Assembly: GCF_003324485.1 (NCBI RefSeq)
Contig: NZ_QODK01000005.1
Span: forward strand, 62,001 to 126,000
Length of the DNA: 64,000 bases
Source of the DNA: Cohaesibacter intestini
GTDB taxonomy: Bacteria > Pseudomonadota > Alphaproteobacteria > Rhizobiales > Cohaesibacteraceae
Reading direction: 5' to 3'
Shown: positions 26,779 to 36,460 of the stretch, piece by piece
How the letters are laid out: each line of letters begins with the position of its first letter
Position numbering within the stretch: position 1 is the stretch's first letter
Program-made: the position numbers and the translations under genes
The notes under the pieces: generated by a model
What the model saw: only the letters and a program-made list of their open reading frames with translations
Told to the model about the DNA's origin: nothing
Databases searched by the model: none

Positions 26779-27585
26779 ATGCACGAAAAAGAGCGCCATC
26801 GAGTCATCCTGTCAGCCGTACAGGAGCGACCGGTCGTAACAGTTCAGGAAATGGTGACGTTAACCGAAGCATCGGAAGCGACCATTCGCCGGGACATTGC
26901 GACGCTTCATTTGCAGAAGAAGCTGCGCCGTGTGCGGGGTGGAGCGGAATCGATCCATCCACCAGAATTTGTCGGGCTGGCAGGTCGCCCCTTTTCCGTC
27001 AATGAAACAATCAATATCCATCAAAAGAGAGCGATCGCACAAAAGGCCGTCGAATTGTGTGAGGATGGAGACCCGATCATCATCAATGGAGGCACCACCA
27101 CCTTCCAGATGGTTCATCCGCTCGCCTCCATGCGACTGCAGGTCTTCACCAACTCTTTCCCCATTGCCGAGCACCTGCTCAAACACTCGAAAAACACCAT
27201 TATGCTGTCCGGCGGCGCGATCTATCGCGAGCAGAATATTATTCTCAGCCCGTTCGATAATGACGTGACACGGAACTTCTATGCCAAGCGGATGTTCATG
27301 GGGGCCAAGGGCCTCGGACCGCTTGGTCTGATGGAGACCGACCCGCTGCTGATTCAGGCCGAACAGAAACTGATTGGTCAGGCGGACGAACTGATCGTTC
27401 TGGTGGATTCTTCAAAATTTCAGGCAAGATCCAGTCTGATCCTGTGTCCGCTGGACCGGATCTCGACGGTCATCACCGATGATCGGATTCCGGATGCGGC
27501 GGCGAACATGCTCGAACAGGCTGATATTACCCTGATTGTTGCGCAATCAGGAACTGCGAAAGAAAGGGCGACCGAAGGAGGGTAG
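26779..27585 (+). CDS. rhaR: DeoR-family regulator of rhamnose use (RhaR-like)
   Basis: This is a 268-residue DeoR-type regulator. The N-terminal winged helix is MHEKERHRVILSAVQER..SEATIRRDIATLHLQKKLRRVRGGA, with the hallmark ATIRRDI. The C-terminal sugar-phosphate sensor domain has FINGGTTTFQM-like IINGGTTTFQMV and IMLSGGAIYR. The ATG at 26779 follows AGGGAGAG; the frame extends to 26731, but that is inside the operator. It opens the right rhamnose arm as in rhizobial loci, where a DeoR-type RhaR is a negative regulator. It probably binds the 19-bp inverted repeats and responds to a phosphorylated intermediate. Confidence 0.9.
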   Translation: MHEKERHRVILSAVQERPVVTVQEMVTLTEASEATIRRDIATLHLQKKLRRVRGGAESIHPPEFVGLAGRPFSVNETINIHQKRAIAQKAVELCEDGDPIIINGGTTTFQMVHPLASMRLQVFTNSFPIAEHLLKHSKNTIMLSGGAIYREQNIILSPFDNDVTRNFYAKRMFMGAKGLGPLGLMETDPLLIQAEQKLIGQADELIVLVDSSKFQARSSLILCPLDRISTVITDDRIPDAAANMLEQADITLIVAQSGTAKERATEGG

Positions 27586-27641
27586 CCTGATGGTTTGACG
27601 CGCCGGACCTGGGAGGGCCGGCATTCATTAGGGAGGAAATC

Positions 27642-28634
27642 ATGAAATTCATTAAGGCAATTCTGTCAGCTGCGGTCATTGCCGCAGTCTGCATCGCAGC
27701 CCCCGCTCAGGCCGCACCAAAGCGCATCGCTCTGGTGGTCAAGGCTCTGGGCAACGGATTCTTCGAAGCCGCAGCCCGCGGCGCAGAGGAAGCCGCAAAA
27801 GAGCTGGGCGATGTAGAAATCATCTATACTGGGCCAACCGACACCACCGCTGAAGGGCAGATCGAAGTCATCAACTCGCTGATTGCCCAGCGCGTCGACG
27901 CCATCGCCATCTCCGCCAATGACGCCGAAGCCCTTGTCCCGGCACTCAAGAAAGCCATGAACCGGGGTATCACCGTCATTTCATGGGATTCCGGCGTGGC
28001 TCCGGAAGGCCGTCAGGTGCATCTCAACCCCTCGTCCAACGCCCTCATCGGCAACATGATCATCAAACTCGCAGCCGATCATCTGCCGGACGGCGGTGAA
28101 GTGGCTGTTCTCTCGGCAACCGCGACCGCCACGAACCAGAATATCTGGATCGAGGAAATGAACAAGGTGATGGGCAACTATCCCGGCATCAAGGTTGTCG
28201 CAACCGTCTATGGGGATGATCTGGCGGATAAATCCTACCGCGAAGCACAGGGCCTGATGCAGACCTATCCTGATCTGGATGCGATCATCGCCCCGACCTC
28301 CATCGGCATCGTTGCTGCTGCGCAGGCGGTTGTCGATGCAGGCAAGGTTGGCAAAGTCAACGTCACCGGCCTTGGCCTGCCGTCCGAGATGGCCGGTGCC
28401 ATCGAGTCCGGAGCCTCCAAGTCCTTTGCGATCTGGAACCCCATCGATCTGGGCTATTCGGCAACCATGATCGCTCATGCCCTCGCCAATGGTGACGCAA
28501 CCGCAGAACCCGGTGCAAAAATCCCGATGGGCCGCATGGGAACCCTGACGCTGGATGACGACCGTGCGGGCGCAATGTCTGACCCGTTTGTCTATGACAG
28601 CTCCAACATCGACGCCTTCAAGTCGATCTTCTGA
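27642..28634 (+). CDS. rhaS: Rhamnose ABC transporter periplasmic binding protein RhaS
   Basis: This is a 330-residue periplasmic sugar-binding protein of the ribose/rhamnose class (peripla_BP_4). A signal peptide is clear: MKFIKAILSAAVIAAVCIAAPAQA. The mature start PKRIALVVKALGNGFFEAAARGAEEAA is typical of the family. GGGAGGAAA precedes the ATG. It is the first transport gene of the right arm, 57 bases after rhaR, followed by a perfect 11-bp hairpin and the ATPase gene. It should deliver L-rhamnose to the RhaPQ permease. Confidence 0.92.
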   Translation: MKFIKAILSAAVIAAVCIAAPAQAAPKRIALVVKALGNGFFEAAARGAEEAAKELGDVEIIYTGPTDTTAEGQIEVINSLIAQRVDAIAISANDAEALVPALKKAMNRGITVISWDSGVAPEGRQVHLNPSSNALIGNMIIKLAADHLPDGGEVAVLSATATATNQNIWIEEMNKVMGNYPGIKVVATVYGDDLADKSYREAQGLMQTYPDLDAIIAPTSIGIVAAAQAVVDAGKVGKVNVTGLGLPSEMAGAIESGASKSFAIWNPIDLGYSATMIAHALANGDATAEPGAKIPMGRMGTLTLDDDRAGAMSDPFVYDSSNIDAFKSIF

Positions 28635-28644
28635 CATGTCCGCT

Positions 28645-28674
28645 TGTCCCGGCGGGTTTCACTCCGCCGGGACA
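28645..28674 (+). other. Intercistronic hairpin after rhaS
   Basis: TGTCCCGGCGG (28645-28655) and CCGCCGGGACA (28664-28674) form a perfect 11-bp stem with an 8-base loop between rhaS and the ATPase gene. Such hairpins usually stabilise the binding-protein mRNA and lower expression of the downstream genes. No T-tract follows, so full termination is not expected. Confidence 0.7.
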
Positions 28675-28697
28675 CCCCAACCCTCTGAAAACTCGCC

Positions 28698-30251
28698 ATG
28701 TATATGCAGACACAGACTGACAGCGCCTCCGGGGTCTCGGTCGACGCGTCGCAGGACGCCGCGCCGCTTCTCACGCTCGAGGGCATCACCAAGAGTTTTC
28801 CGGGCGTGAAAGCGCTCTCGGACATTGCACTCTCCCTCTATCCCGGCAAGGTCACCGCTCTGGTGGGAGAGAATGGAGCAGGCAAATCCACGGTCGTCAA
28901 AATCCTGACGGGCATCTATCAGCCTGACGAAGGCACCATCACGGTCGATGGCCAAGCCCGGCACTTTCCCACGGCACAGGACGCTGCCGATGCAGGCATC
29001 ACCGCCATTCATCAGGAAACCGTTCTGTTTGACGAGCTGTCCGTTGCCGAGAATATCTTTCTTGGCCATGCCCCCAGAGGCCGGTTCGGCCTGATCGACT
29101 GGTCCGAGATCAATCGGCGTTCCAGCGCGATCCTTGCGGAAATCGGCGCAGACCTCGACCCCTCAACCAAGCTGAAGGATCTGGGCATCGCCAACAAGCA
29201 TCTGGTCGCCATCGCCCGCGCTTTGTCTATCGATGCCCGCGTGGTGATCATGGATGAACCAACCGCGGCCCTCAGCCACAAGGAAATTCAGGAGCTTTAC
29301 GAACTCGTCGAGCAGCTCAAGAAACAGGGCAAGGCGATCCTCTTTATCTCGCACAAATTCGACGAAATCTTTCGCATCGCCGACAATTATACCGTCTTTC
29401 GCGATGGTCAGTTCGTTGGTGCCGGCGCGATGACCGATGTGACCAATGACGATCTTGTCAAGCTGATGGTCGGGCGCGAGATCGCCCATATCTTCCCAGA
29501 ACGAACCAGCAAAATCGGCAACGAAGTCCTCAAGGTGGTCGGCTACGAGCATCCGACCGAGTTTGCCGACATCCGTTTCGAGTTGCATCAGGGGGAAATT
29601 CTGGGTTTCTATGGCCTTGTCGGCGCAGGCCGGTCGGAATTCATGCAATCCCTGTTCGGCATCACTCGCCCGTCCAAGGGGGCAATCCGCATTGACGGCG
29701 ACGTCGCGGTCATTCGCTCCCCCGCCGCCGCCATCAAGCACGGCATCGTCTATGTGCCCGAAGACCGTGGCAAGCAGGGAGCAATCACTGCCCTGCCGAT
29801 CTTCCAGAATGTCACTCTGCCCTCGCTCGGCCGGACCTCGCGCGGCAGCTTTTTGCAGCTGGCCGAAGAGTTCAAGCTGGCACGCGATTATTGCGAGCGT
29901 CTCGATTTGCGGGCGGCCTCGCTCGATACCAATGTCGGCAACCTGTCGGGCGGCAATCAACAGAAGGTGGTGATCGCAAAATGGCTGGCAACCCAGCCCA
30001 AAGTCATCATTCTGGATGAACCGACCAAGGGCATCGACATTGGATCGAAAGCCGCCGTGCACGAATTCACCGCCGAGCTGGCGGCTCAGGGACTGGCGGT
30101 CATCATGATCAGCTCCGAAATCCCGGAAGTTCTGGGCATGTCGGATCGTGTCATCATCATGCGTGAAGGCCGTATCGTTGCCGAAGTCAGCGGTGACGAC
30201 ATGAATCCTGAAACGCTCGTGCGTCATGCAGCAGGGATCAAGGATCACTAA
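28698..30251 (+). CDS. rhaT: Rhamnose ABC transporter ATP-binding protein RhaT
   Basis: This is a 517-residue sugar ABC ATPase with two nucleotide-binding domains. The first has Walker A GENGAGKST near residues 57-65 and Walker B VVIMDEPTAALSHKE. The second carries a degenerate Walker A (GLVGAGRSEFM), signature LSGGNQQKV and Walker B VIILDEPTKGID. This asymmetry is normal for the RbsA/MglA/RhaT class. It energises rhamnose import with the RhaP and RhaQ permeases that follow three bases later. The start could also be the ATG two codons on. Confidence 0.93.
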   Translation: MYMQTQTDSASGVSVDASQDAAPLLTLEGITKSFPGVKALSDIALSLYPGKVTALVGENGAGKSTVVKILTGIYQPDEGTITVDGQARHFPTAQDAADAGITAIHQETVLFDELSVAENIFLGHAPRGRFGLIDWSEINRRSSAILAEIGADLDPSTKLKDLGIANKHLVAIARALSIDARVVIMDEPTAALSHKEIQELYELVEQLKKQGKAILFISHKFDEIFRIADNYTVFRDGQFVGAGAMTDVTNDDLVKLMVGREIAHIFPERTSKIGNEVLKVVGYEHPTEFADIRFELHQGEILGFYGLVGAGRSEFMQSLFGITRPSKGAIRIDGDVAVIRSPAAAIKHGIVYVPEDRGKQGAITALPIFQNVTLPSLGRTSRGSFLQLAEEFKLARDYCERLDLRAASLDTNVGNLSGGNQQKVVIAKWLATQPKVIILDEPTKGIDIGSKAAVHEFTAELAAQGLAVIMISSEIPEVLGMSDRVIIMREGRIVAEVSGDDMNPETLVRHAAGIKDH

Positions 30252-30254
30252 GCC

Positions 30255-31238
30255 ATGCTGAAACGACTTGCCACTTCGCGAGAAGCGCTGTTGCTGGGAG
30301 CCATTCTGGTTCTGCTGGCGCTGATCTCGACTCGCTTTCCTGCTTTCATTACGCCATCCAATCTTGTGGGCGTTTTCAATGACACCTCGCCGCTCATCCT
30401 GTTGGCGTTGGGGCAGATGATTGTCATCCTCACCAAATGCATTGACCTGTCCGTCGCCGCCAATCTTGCCCTCACTGGCATGGTCGTCGCCCTCGTCAAT
30501 GTGGCGGCTCCCGGCGTGCCTGTCGCGGTGATCCTGCTAGTTGCCATCACCCTTGGCACCATCATGGGCATGTTCAACGGCCTGCTGGTCTGGAAGGTGC
30601 AGATCCCACCCATCGTGGTGACGCTTGGCACCATGACCATCTATCGCGGCATCATCTTCCTCTTGTCCGATGGCAAGTGGGTCAATGCCCATGAAATGAG
30701 CCCTGCCTTCAAGGCCTTTCCCCGCATGGAATTGCTGGGATTGCCGATGCTCAGCTGGTTCGGCATCCTCGCGGTGATCCTGTTTTATTTCATCATGACC
30801 CGCACCACATTGGGACGCGCTTTCTATGCCGTGGGCGGCAATCCCCATGCAGCAGTCTATGCCGGAATCAATGTCGGCTACACGCAATTCTGGGCCTATA
30901 CCATCTCGGGCGCATTGTCCGGTCTTGCAGGCTATTTGTGGGTGTCCCGCTATGCGGTCGCCTATGTGGATCTTGCCGGAGGGTTCGAGCTGGAGGTGGT
31001 CGCTGCCTGTGTCATCGGCGGGGTGTCCATTGCTGGCGGTCTTGGAACGGTTGCTGGCACCCTGCTTGGCGCACTGTTCCTTGGCATCGTCAAGAATGCG
31101 CTTCCCGTGATCAACATCTCCCCCTTCTGGCAGTTGGCTATCTCCGGTGCGGCCATCATCATCGCCGTGGTCTTCAATGCGCGCGCCAATCGCACCAAAG
31201 GCCGGGTCATTCTCAAAAGTGCGGAGCAAACGGCATGA
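30255..31238 (+). CDS. rhaP: Rhamnose ABC transporter permease RhaP
   Basis: This is a 327-residue membrane permease of the ribose/xylose class (BPD_transp_2) with about ten hydrophobic helices. Family motifs include LALGQMIVILTKCIDLSVAANLALTGM and GIFLLVW-type segments, GGNPHAAVYAGINV and IGGVSIAGGLGTVAGTLLG. It begins three bases after rhaT, and its stop overlaps the rhaQ start in ATGA form, showing tight coupling. It forms the inner-membrane channel with RhaQ. Confidence 0.93.
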   Translation: MLKRLATSREALLLGAILVLLALISTRFPAFITPSNLVGVFNDTSPLILLALGQMIVILTKCIDLSVAANLALTGMVVALVNVAAPGVPVAVILLVAITLGTIMGMFNGLLVWKVQIPPIVVTLGTMTIYRGIIFLLSDGKWVNAHEMSPAFKAFPRMELLGLPMLSWFGILAVILFYFIMTRTTLGRAFYAVGGNPHAAVYAGINVGYTQFWAYTISGALSGLAGYLWVSRYAVAYVDLAGGFELEVVAACVIGGVSIAGGLGTVAGTLLGALFLGIVKNALPVINISPFWQLAISGAAIIIAVVFNARANRTKGRVILKSAEQTA

Positions 31239-32227
31239 GCATCGCATCCAATCACTCCATTCCAGACCGTCTGCAGTCTCCTCTCCAGCGAAGGCTCAAG
31301 AGCTGGGAAATGCTCCTGTTGCTTGTGGCCATCGCCATCTTTATCGCCAATTCCTTCGCGTCCCCCTACTTCCTGGATGCGTGGAACCTGTCCGATGCCA
31401 CCTTCAACTTTACCGAAAAGGCGATGATTGCCTTTGCCATGGCGCTGCTGATCATATCCGGAGAGATCGATCTCTCCGTTGCCTCGATCATCGCTTTGGC
31501 ATCCACTGCCATGGGGGCCGCGGTTCAGATTGGGGCCGACACCCCGACACTGATCATCGTCGGACTTGCCGTTGGCCTTGCAGCCGGGGCTTTCAACGGC
31601 TTTCTGGTCACCGGACTGGGACTGCCATCGATCGTAGTCACGATCGGCACCATGAGCCTGTTCCGCGGCATTGCCTATATCGTGTTGGGTGATCAGGCCT
31701 ATCGCGGCTATCCGGCGAGCTTTGCCTATTTCGGGCAGGGCTATGTTTATTGGGTCTTCAGCTTCGAGCTGGTGCTGTTCGCCATGCTGGCCATTCTTTA
31801 TGGCATCCTCTTGCACAAGACCAACTTCGGCCGCGCGGTCTTTGCCATCGGCAACAATGCCACCGGCGCTCTCTTTTCCGGCATTCGGGTCAACCGGGTC
31901 AAATTCTCGCTGTTCCTGCTGACCGGACTGATGTCCGGGGTGGCTGCCATCTGCCTCACGTCGCGCCTTGGCTCGACCAGACCCTCCATCGCCCTTGGCT
32001 GGGAGCTGGAAGTGGTAACCATGGTGGTGCTCGGCGGGGTCAACATTCTGGGAGGCTCCGGTTCCATTCCCGGCGTTGTCATTGCTGCCTTCGTCATGGG
32101 CCTTGTCACCTTCGGGCTCGGCCTGCTCAATGTTCCGGGCATCGTTATGTCGATCGTCATCGGGCTGCTGCTCATTTCGGTGATCGCCCTGCCACGCCTA
32201 TGGGCCAAGATGAGGAGAAAAAGCTGA
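31235..32227 (+). CDS. rhaQ: Rhamnose ABC transporter permease RhaQ
   Basis: This is a 330-residue second permease of the BPD_transp_2 class, homologous to RhaP. It has [54 protein letters not shown] and [15 protein letters not shown] in the same order as its partner. The ATG at 31235 overlaps the rhaP stop, and the stop overlaps the rhaU start by one base (TGATG). The pair of distinct permeases is characteristic of rhizobial rhaSTPQ. Confidence 0.93.
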   Translation: MSIASNHSIPDRLQSPLQRRLKSWEMLLLLVAIAIFIANSFASPYFLDAWNLSDATFNFTEKAMIAFAMALLIISGEIDLSVASIIALASTAMGAAVQIGADTPTLIIVGLAVGLAAGAFNGFLVTGLGLPSIVVTIGTMSLFRGIAYIVLGDQAYRGYPASFAYFGQGYVYWVFSFELVLFAMLAILYGILLHKTNFGRAVFAIGNNATGALFSGIRVNRVKFSLFLLTGLMSGVAAICLTSRLGSTRPSIALGWELEVVTMVVLGGVNILGGSGSIPGVVIAAFVMGLVTFGLGLLNVPGIVMSIVIGLLLISVIALPRLWAKMRRKS

Positions 32228-32541
32228 TGGAGAAGTTCGCCTTCAAGATGAAGCTCCTGCCCGGCATGGAAGCCGAGTATGAGACGCGGCACGACGCCAT
32301 CTGGCCCGAGCTTGTCCAGTTGCTCAAGCAGGCAGGCATATCGGACTATTCCATCCATCTGGACCCGGAGACCAACATCCTGTTCGGCGTGCTCTGGCGC
32401 GAGGATGATCACGGGATGGATACCCTGCCCCAAGAAGAGGTGATGCAGAAATGGTGGGTCTATATGGCCGACCTGATGGAAACCCATCCGGACAATGAGC
32501 CGGTGGCAAAACCCCTCAAGACCGTTTTTCATCTGCCTTGA
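32227..32541 (+). CDS. rhaU: L-rhamnose mutarotase RhaU
   Basis: This is a 104-residue small enzyme of the RhaM/RhaU family, interconverting alpha and beta anomers of L-rhamnose. Family features are [23 protein letters not shown] with the catalytic-region His near residue 22, [32 protein letters not shown], and the end LKTVFHLP. Its one-base overlap with rhaQ shows coupling. In Rhizobium leguminosarum RhaU and RhaK are both needed for active rhamnose uptake, and the gene order here is the same. Confidence 0.95.
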   Translation: MEKFAFKMKLLPGMEAEYETRHDAIWPELVQLLKQAGISDYSIHLDPETNILFGVLWREDDHGMDTLPQEEVMQKWWVYMADLMETHPDNEPVAKPLKTVFHLP

Positions 32542-32560
32542 AGCGACATGTAACAAGACC

Positions 32561-33943
32561 ATGATCAAACCCCGTCACATTGCCGTCATCGACATCGGCA
32601 AGACCAACGCCAAAGTGGCTCTGGTTGATACTGAGCATTTTGAGGAAATAGCCGTCGTCACCCGCGCCAACAGGGTGCTGGAGGGGCCGCCATGGCCACA
32701 CTTCGATCTGGAGGGCCATTGGGCCTTCATTCTTTACGCATTGAAGGCGTTCCATGCAGACCATGGAATTGACGCCATATCGACAACAACCCATGGTGCA
32801 TCTGCAGTCTTGCTCGATCAAAATGGGGATCTGGGCGCTCCCATGCTCGACTATGAGCATCACGGACCGGACAGTCTGCGCGAGGAATATGATGCCCTTC
32901 GTCCTGCCTTCTCCGAGACCGGATCGCCACGGCTCGGTATGGGGCTTAATCTGGGTGCGCAACTGCACTGGATCTTTGCCACACAACCGGATCTGAAGGC
33001 GCGAACAGCGACCATTCTCACCTATCCGCAATATTGGGGCTATCGCCTGACGGGGCAAATTGCCAGCGATGTCAGCTCCCTTGGCTGTCACACGGATTTG
33101 TGGGACCCGTACAAACGCCACTATTCCAGCCTTCCCGAGACTCTGGGCATCCGCGAGAAGATGGCCCCACCCCGTCCTGCGACGGACTGTCTTGGGACGG
33201 TTCTGCCCGCCATTGCCAAGGCAACGGGCCTGTCCGCCTCGACCCCGGTTTTTGTTGGCATTCACGATTCGAACGCCTCCCTGCTTCCCCATCTGATGGA
33301 TAGCACGCCCCCCTTCTCGGTGGTCTCCACCGGCACGTGGGTGATTGCCATGGCGGTCGGCGGCGAGCAGAAGGACCTTGATGCGGCAAAGGATACTCTG
33401 ATCAACGTCAATGCCTATGGTGCTCCCGTTCCCTCGGCCCGGTTCATGGGCGGGCGAGAATATGAAATTGCCATGCAAGGGCAAAAAATCACCCCGACCA
33501 ACGAGGATATTCGCGCCGTTCTGGACAAAGGCATTTGCCTGCTCCCGGCTCTGCAGAATGACAGTGGCCCCTTCATGAGCAGGACAACCAAATGGATCGG
33601 CGGCGAGCCAGCGATCGACAGCGGCGTGCGTGCCGCAGCCTTGTCGCTTTATCTGGCAATGGTCACAGCGCATTGCCTTGAGATGATCGGTCACCGTGGC
33701 ACGATTATCGCGGAAGGCCCCTTCACCAAAAACCGCCTGTATCTCGACATGCTTGCGACCGCGACCGACAGCGAAGTGCACGCCTGCAAGGCCAGCACGG
33801 GCACATCAATCGGGGCTGCGATGCTGGCGGTCGATGGCAATCCCGACATACCCGCCTCAACATACCATCACCCAAGGCAAGACCTCAGCGCCTATGCCCG
33901 CCTCTGGTGGGATCTGGTCGCAAGGCAGGACGACGGTCCGTAG
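32561..33943 (+). CDS. rhaK: Rhamnulokinase RhaK (FGGY family)
   Basis: This is a 460-residue FGGY-family sugar kinase phosphorylating L-rhamnulose at C1. The N-terminal phosphate-binding motif AVIDIGKTNAKVALVD is at about residues 7-22. Further ASKHA features are FVGIHDSNASLLPHL, FSVVSTGTWVIAM, and IIAEGPFTKNRLYLDML near the C-terminus. The ATG at 32561 lies 19 bases after rhaU; the frame opens earlier at 32495 within rhaU. It is the last gene of the right arm; the sequence to 34050 holds no gene. Confidence 0.93.
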   Translation: MIKPRHIAVIDIGKTNAKVALVDTEHFEEIAVVTRANRVLEGPPWPHFDLEGHWAFILYALKAFHADHGIDAISTTTHGASAVLLDQNGDLGAPMLDYEHHGPDSLREEYDALRPAFSETGSPRLGMGLNLGAQLHWIFATQPDLKARTATILTYPQYWGYRLTGQIASDVSSLGCHTDLWDPYKRHYSSLPETLGIREKMAPPRPATDCLGTVLPAIAKATGLSASTPVFVGIHDSNASLLPHLMDSTPPFSVVSTGTWVIAMAVGGEQKDLDAAKDTLINVNAYGAPVPSARFMGGREYEIAMQGQKITPTNEDIRAVLDKGICLLPALQNDSGPFMSRTTKWIGGEPAIDSGVRAAALSLYLAMVTAHCLEMIGHRGTIIAEGPFTKNRLYLDMLATATDSEVHACKASTGTSIGAAMLAVDGNPDIPASTYHHPRQDLSAYARLWWDLVARQDDGP

Positions 33944-34053
33944 GCACCGCATCACGAACAGGCGCGTCAAACCCTTCAAACAGCCCTCAATCCGGACCAG
34001 ACAGCAAGGCCGAGACCCCCACCCACCTTGACAGCAACAAACAGGAGGTGATA

Positions 34054-34081
34054 TGACACCGATGTCATGACACCGATGTCA
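34054..34081. promoter_or_regulatory. Two adjacent 14-bp LacI-type operator sites
   Basis: The sequence TGACACCGATGTCA occurs twice with no gap, at 34054-34067 and 34068-34081. Each is palindromic in its outer five bases (TGACA/TGTCA), as expected for a LacI-family operator. They lie 31 bases before the ATG of the linked LacI-type gene, which suggests autoregulation and control of the sugar operon behind it. Confidence 0.75.
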
Positions 34082-34112
34082 TAGTCGTTTGATGTCTTGT
34101 CGAGGAGGATCT

Positions 34113-35168
34113 ATGGCTACAATCTATGATGTCGCCAAGAAAGCGGGTGTTTCCCCTAAAACAGTATCCAGAGTGCTGAATGGGGATGCTCCGGTGCGGC
34201 AACAGACGCGAGATGCGATTGAAGCGGCCATCAATGCGCTGGGATATGTGCCATCCAACGCAGCGCGGATGATGCGCTCGAACAAATCCGGTCTGATCGG
34301 ACTGATCACCGGCGCAATCTCGCATGGTCTTGAACCGACCGAGCCCGAAGGCCTCCCCGACCTGTTCATCGTGCAGGGCATTCAGCAGATGATGGCTGAA
34401 AGCGGCAAAACACTGATGATAGCCGATACCAACAATGTTGCCGGACGGGTGCCTCACCTCATCAAAACCTTTCTGCAACATCGGGTCGAAGGTCTCATCT
34501 ATGTGGCCGACCATCACAAGAAAGTCGAGCTGCCAGACATCCCCGCCGCCTGTCCGATTGTTTTGGCCAACTGCTTTGATGATGTCGGCCATCCCGCCAT
34601 TCTGCCCGATGACCGGACCGGTCAGAGGGAGCTGGTGACAAAGCTTATTGAGAATGGACACCGCCGCATAGCCTATCTCACCCTCGACAAGACCCTTGTT
34701 GCGACCGGATTGCGGACAAAGGGCTATTGCGATGCCCTGGCCAAGGCAGGTCTGCCCTATGACGATGATTTGGTGATGATGGGATATGAGGAAGGCCGGG
34801 AGAAGGACAGCCAGCTATTGGTGCAGGCCGTTGAGCGCCTTGTCTCTCTGGACCAGCCACCCAGTGTTATTTGCTGCGGCAATGATGAAATGGCCCTGCG
34901 CCTCTATGGCATTCTGCGCTCGCGCAACATTCGCGTTCCGGACGACATCTCGGTTGCCGGCTACGACAATTATCGCGTCATTGCCGAAACGCTTTTCCCA
35001 CCTTTGACAACGGTCGAACTGCCCTATTTCAAACTCGGCCAGACGGCTGCCGACCATTTGCTCAGATTGATTTCTGGAGAAGAGGACGTTCCAGAAAGTC
35101 CCGGACTCTTGCAAGGGCCCGTTTTCTGGCGGGATTCGGTCATCAAACCGGATCCCACACTTACCTAA
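34113..35168 (+). CDS. LacI-family transcriptional regulator of the sugar ABC operon
   Basis: This is a 351-residue LacI-type regulator. The helix-turn-helix and hinge are intact: MATIYDVAKKAGVSPKTVSR, VLNGDAPVRQQTRDAIEAA and LGYVPSNAARMMRS. A periplasmic-binding-like sugar-sensor domain follows, with DDISVAGYDNYRVIAETLFPPLTTV near the end. The ATG at 34113 follows GAGGAGG; upstream codons to 34089 are not needed. It lies 21 bases before the sugar-binding protein gene and just after tandem operator sites, so it is likely the repressor of this locus, released by the imported sugar or its product. Confidence 0.92.
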   Translation: MATIYDVAKKAGVSPKTVSRVLNGDAPVRQQTRDAIEAAINALGYVPSNAARMMRSNKSGLIGLITGAISHGLEPTEPEGLPDLFIVQGIQQMMAESGKTLMIADTNNVAGRVPHLIKTFLQHRVEGLIYVADHHKKVELPDIPAACPIVLANCFDDVGHPAILPDDRTGQRELVTKLIENGHRRIAYLTLDKTLVATGLRTKGYCDALAKAGLPYDDDLVMMGYEEGREKDSQLLVQAVERLVSLDQPPSVICCGNDEMALRLYGILRSRNIRVPDDISVAGYDNYRVIAETLFPPLTTVELPYFKLGQTAADHLLRLISGEEDVPESPGLLQGPVFWRDSVIKPDPTLT

Positions 35169-35189
35169 AATTCTATGGGAGGAATTTCA

Positions 35190-36449
35190 ATGAAACTGAC
35201 CAAGACATATCTTGCCGTTCTATGCGCATCAACCTTGCTGTCCGGTGCGAGCTTTGCGCAAACCGACCTGTCTCTGTGGTACCATGGCGCAGGGAACGAG
35301 GTAGAGAGCAAAATCATCAATCAGATCGTCAGCGACTTCAATGCAAGTCAATCTGACTGGAATGTGGTTCTGGAGAGCTTTCCGCAGACCAGCTACAACG
35401 ACTCGGTCGTGGCAGCAGCACTGGCCAAGAACCTGCCGGACATCATTGATGTCGACGGTCCTGTCATGCCCAATTGGGCCTGGTCGGGATATATGCAGCC
35501 GCTGCAGATAGATGAAGCCAAAGTTGCAAACTTCCTGCCCGGCACCAAGGGCATCTGGAATGGAAAGCTTTATTCCATCGGACTTTGGGATGCGGCGGTT
35601 GCCCTTTATGCACGCAAATCGACGCTTGAAGATCTCGGCCTGAGAACACCGACGCTCGACAAGCCATGGACAAAAGACGAGTTCATGGATGCGTTGGAGA
35701 AAGCCAAGGCGTCCGGCAAATACAAATATGCCCTCGATCTGGGCATGAATGATCAGGGGGAATGGTACCCATACGCCTTTTCACCCTTCCTGCAGAGCTT
35801 TGGCGGCGACATCATTGATCGCTCCACCTACAAAACAGCAGAAGGCACTCTCAACGGAGACGAGGCACTGGCCTTTGGCGAATGGTGGCAGAGCTTGTTC
35901 ACCAACGGCTATGCGGCAGGCACCAGTGAAAGCCCGGCCGACCAGCAAAATGGCTTCATAGACGGCAGCTTCGCCTTCCAATGGAATGGCAACTGGCGGG
36001 CCGTGGCCACGATGGCTGAAGTCGATGATGTGGTCTTCCTGCCTGCCCCTGATTTCGGCAAGGGGTCAAAGATCGGTGCCGGTTCGTGGCAGTTCGGCGT
36101 CGCGGCAACCTCCAAACATCCCGATGGTGCCTCCGCCTTCATCGAGTTTGCATTGCAGGATAAATACCTGGCCGCCTTCTCCGATGGCATCGGGCTGATT
36201 CCATCGACCGCCACCGCCGCGCAAATGACCAAGAACTACAAGGATGGCGGTCCATTGGCCGTGTTCTATGGCCTGTCCAGCGCCCAAGCCCTCATTCGTC
36301 CGGTCACACCGGGTTATGTCGTGCAATCCAAGGTCTTCACCAAGGCCATGGCCGACATCGCCAATGGGGCTGATGTCGCCGACATGCTTGATGCTGCGGT
36401 GGACGAAATCAACGCTGACATCGAAAAGAACAGCGGTTACGGACACTAG
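35190..36449 (+). CDS. ABC sugar transporter periplasmic binding protein (CUT1 class)
   Basis: This is a 419-residue extracellular solute-binding protein of the MalE-like family (SBP_bac_1). The signal peptide is MKLTKTYLAVLCASTLLSGASFA, then QTDLSLWYHGAGNEVE. Family features include IIDVDGPVMPNWAWSGYMQPL, GIWNGKLYSIGLWDAAVALYARKS and SFAFQWNGNWRAV. The ATG at 35190 follows GGGAGGA. It opens the transport part of a LacI-controlled operon that includes a glycosidase of the beta-fructosidase type, so the ligand may be a fructoside or related oligosaccharide; this is an inference. Confidence 0.92.
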   Translation: MKLTKTYLAVLCASTLLSGASFAQTDLSLWYHGAGNEVESKIINQIVSDFNASQSDWNVVLESFPQTSYNDSVVAAALAKNLPDIIDVDGPVMPNWAWSGYMQPLQIDEAKVANFLPGTKGIWNGKLYSIGLWDAAVALYARKSTLEDLGLRTPTLDKPWTKDEFMDALEKAKASGKYKYALDLGMNDQGEWYPYAFSPFLQSFGGDIIDRSTYKTAEGTLNGDEALAFGEWWQSLFTNGYAAGTSESPADQQNGFIDGSFAFQWNGNWRAVATMAEVDDVVFLPAPDFGKGSKIGAGSWQFGVAATSKHPDGASAFIEFALQDKYLAAFSDGIGLIPSTATAAQMTKNYKDGGPLAVFYGLSSAQALIRPVTPGYVVQSKVFTKAMADIANGADVADMLDAAVDEINADIEKNSGYGH

Positions 36450-36460
36450 CAATCACAAAG

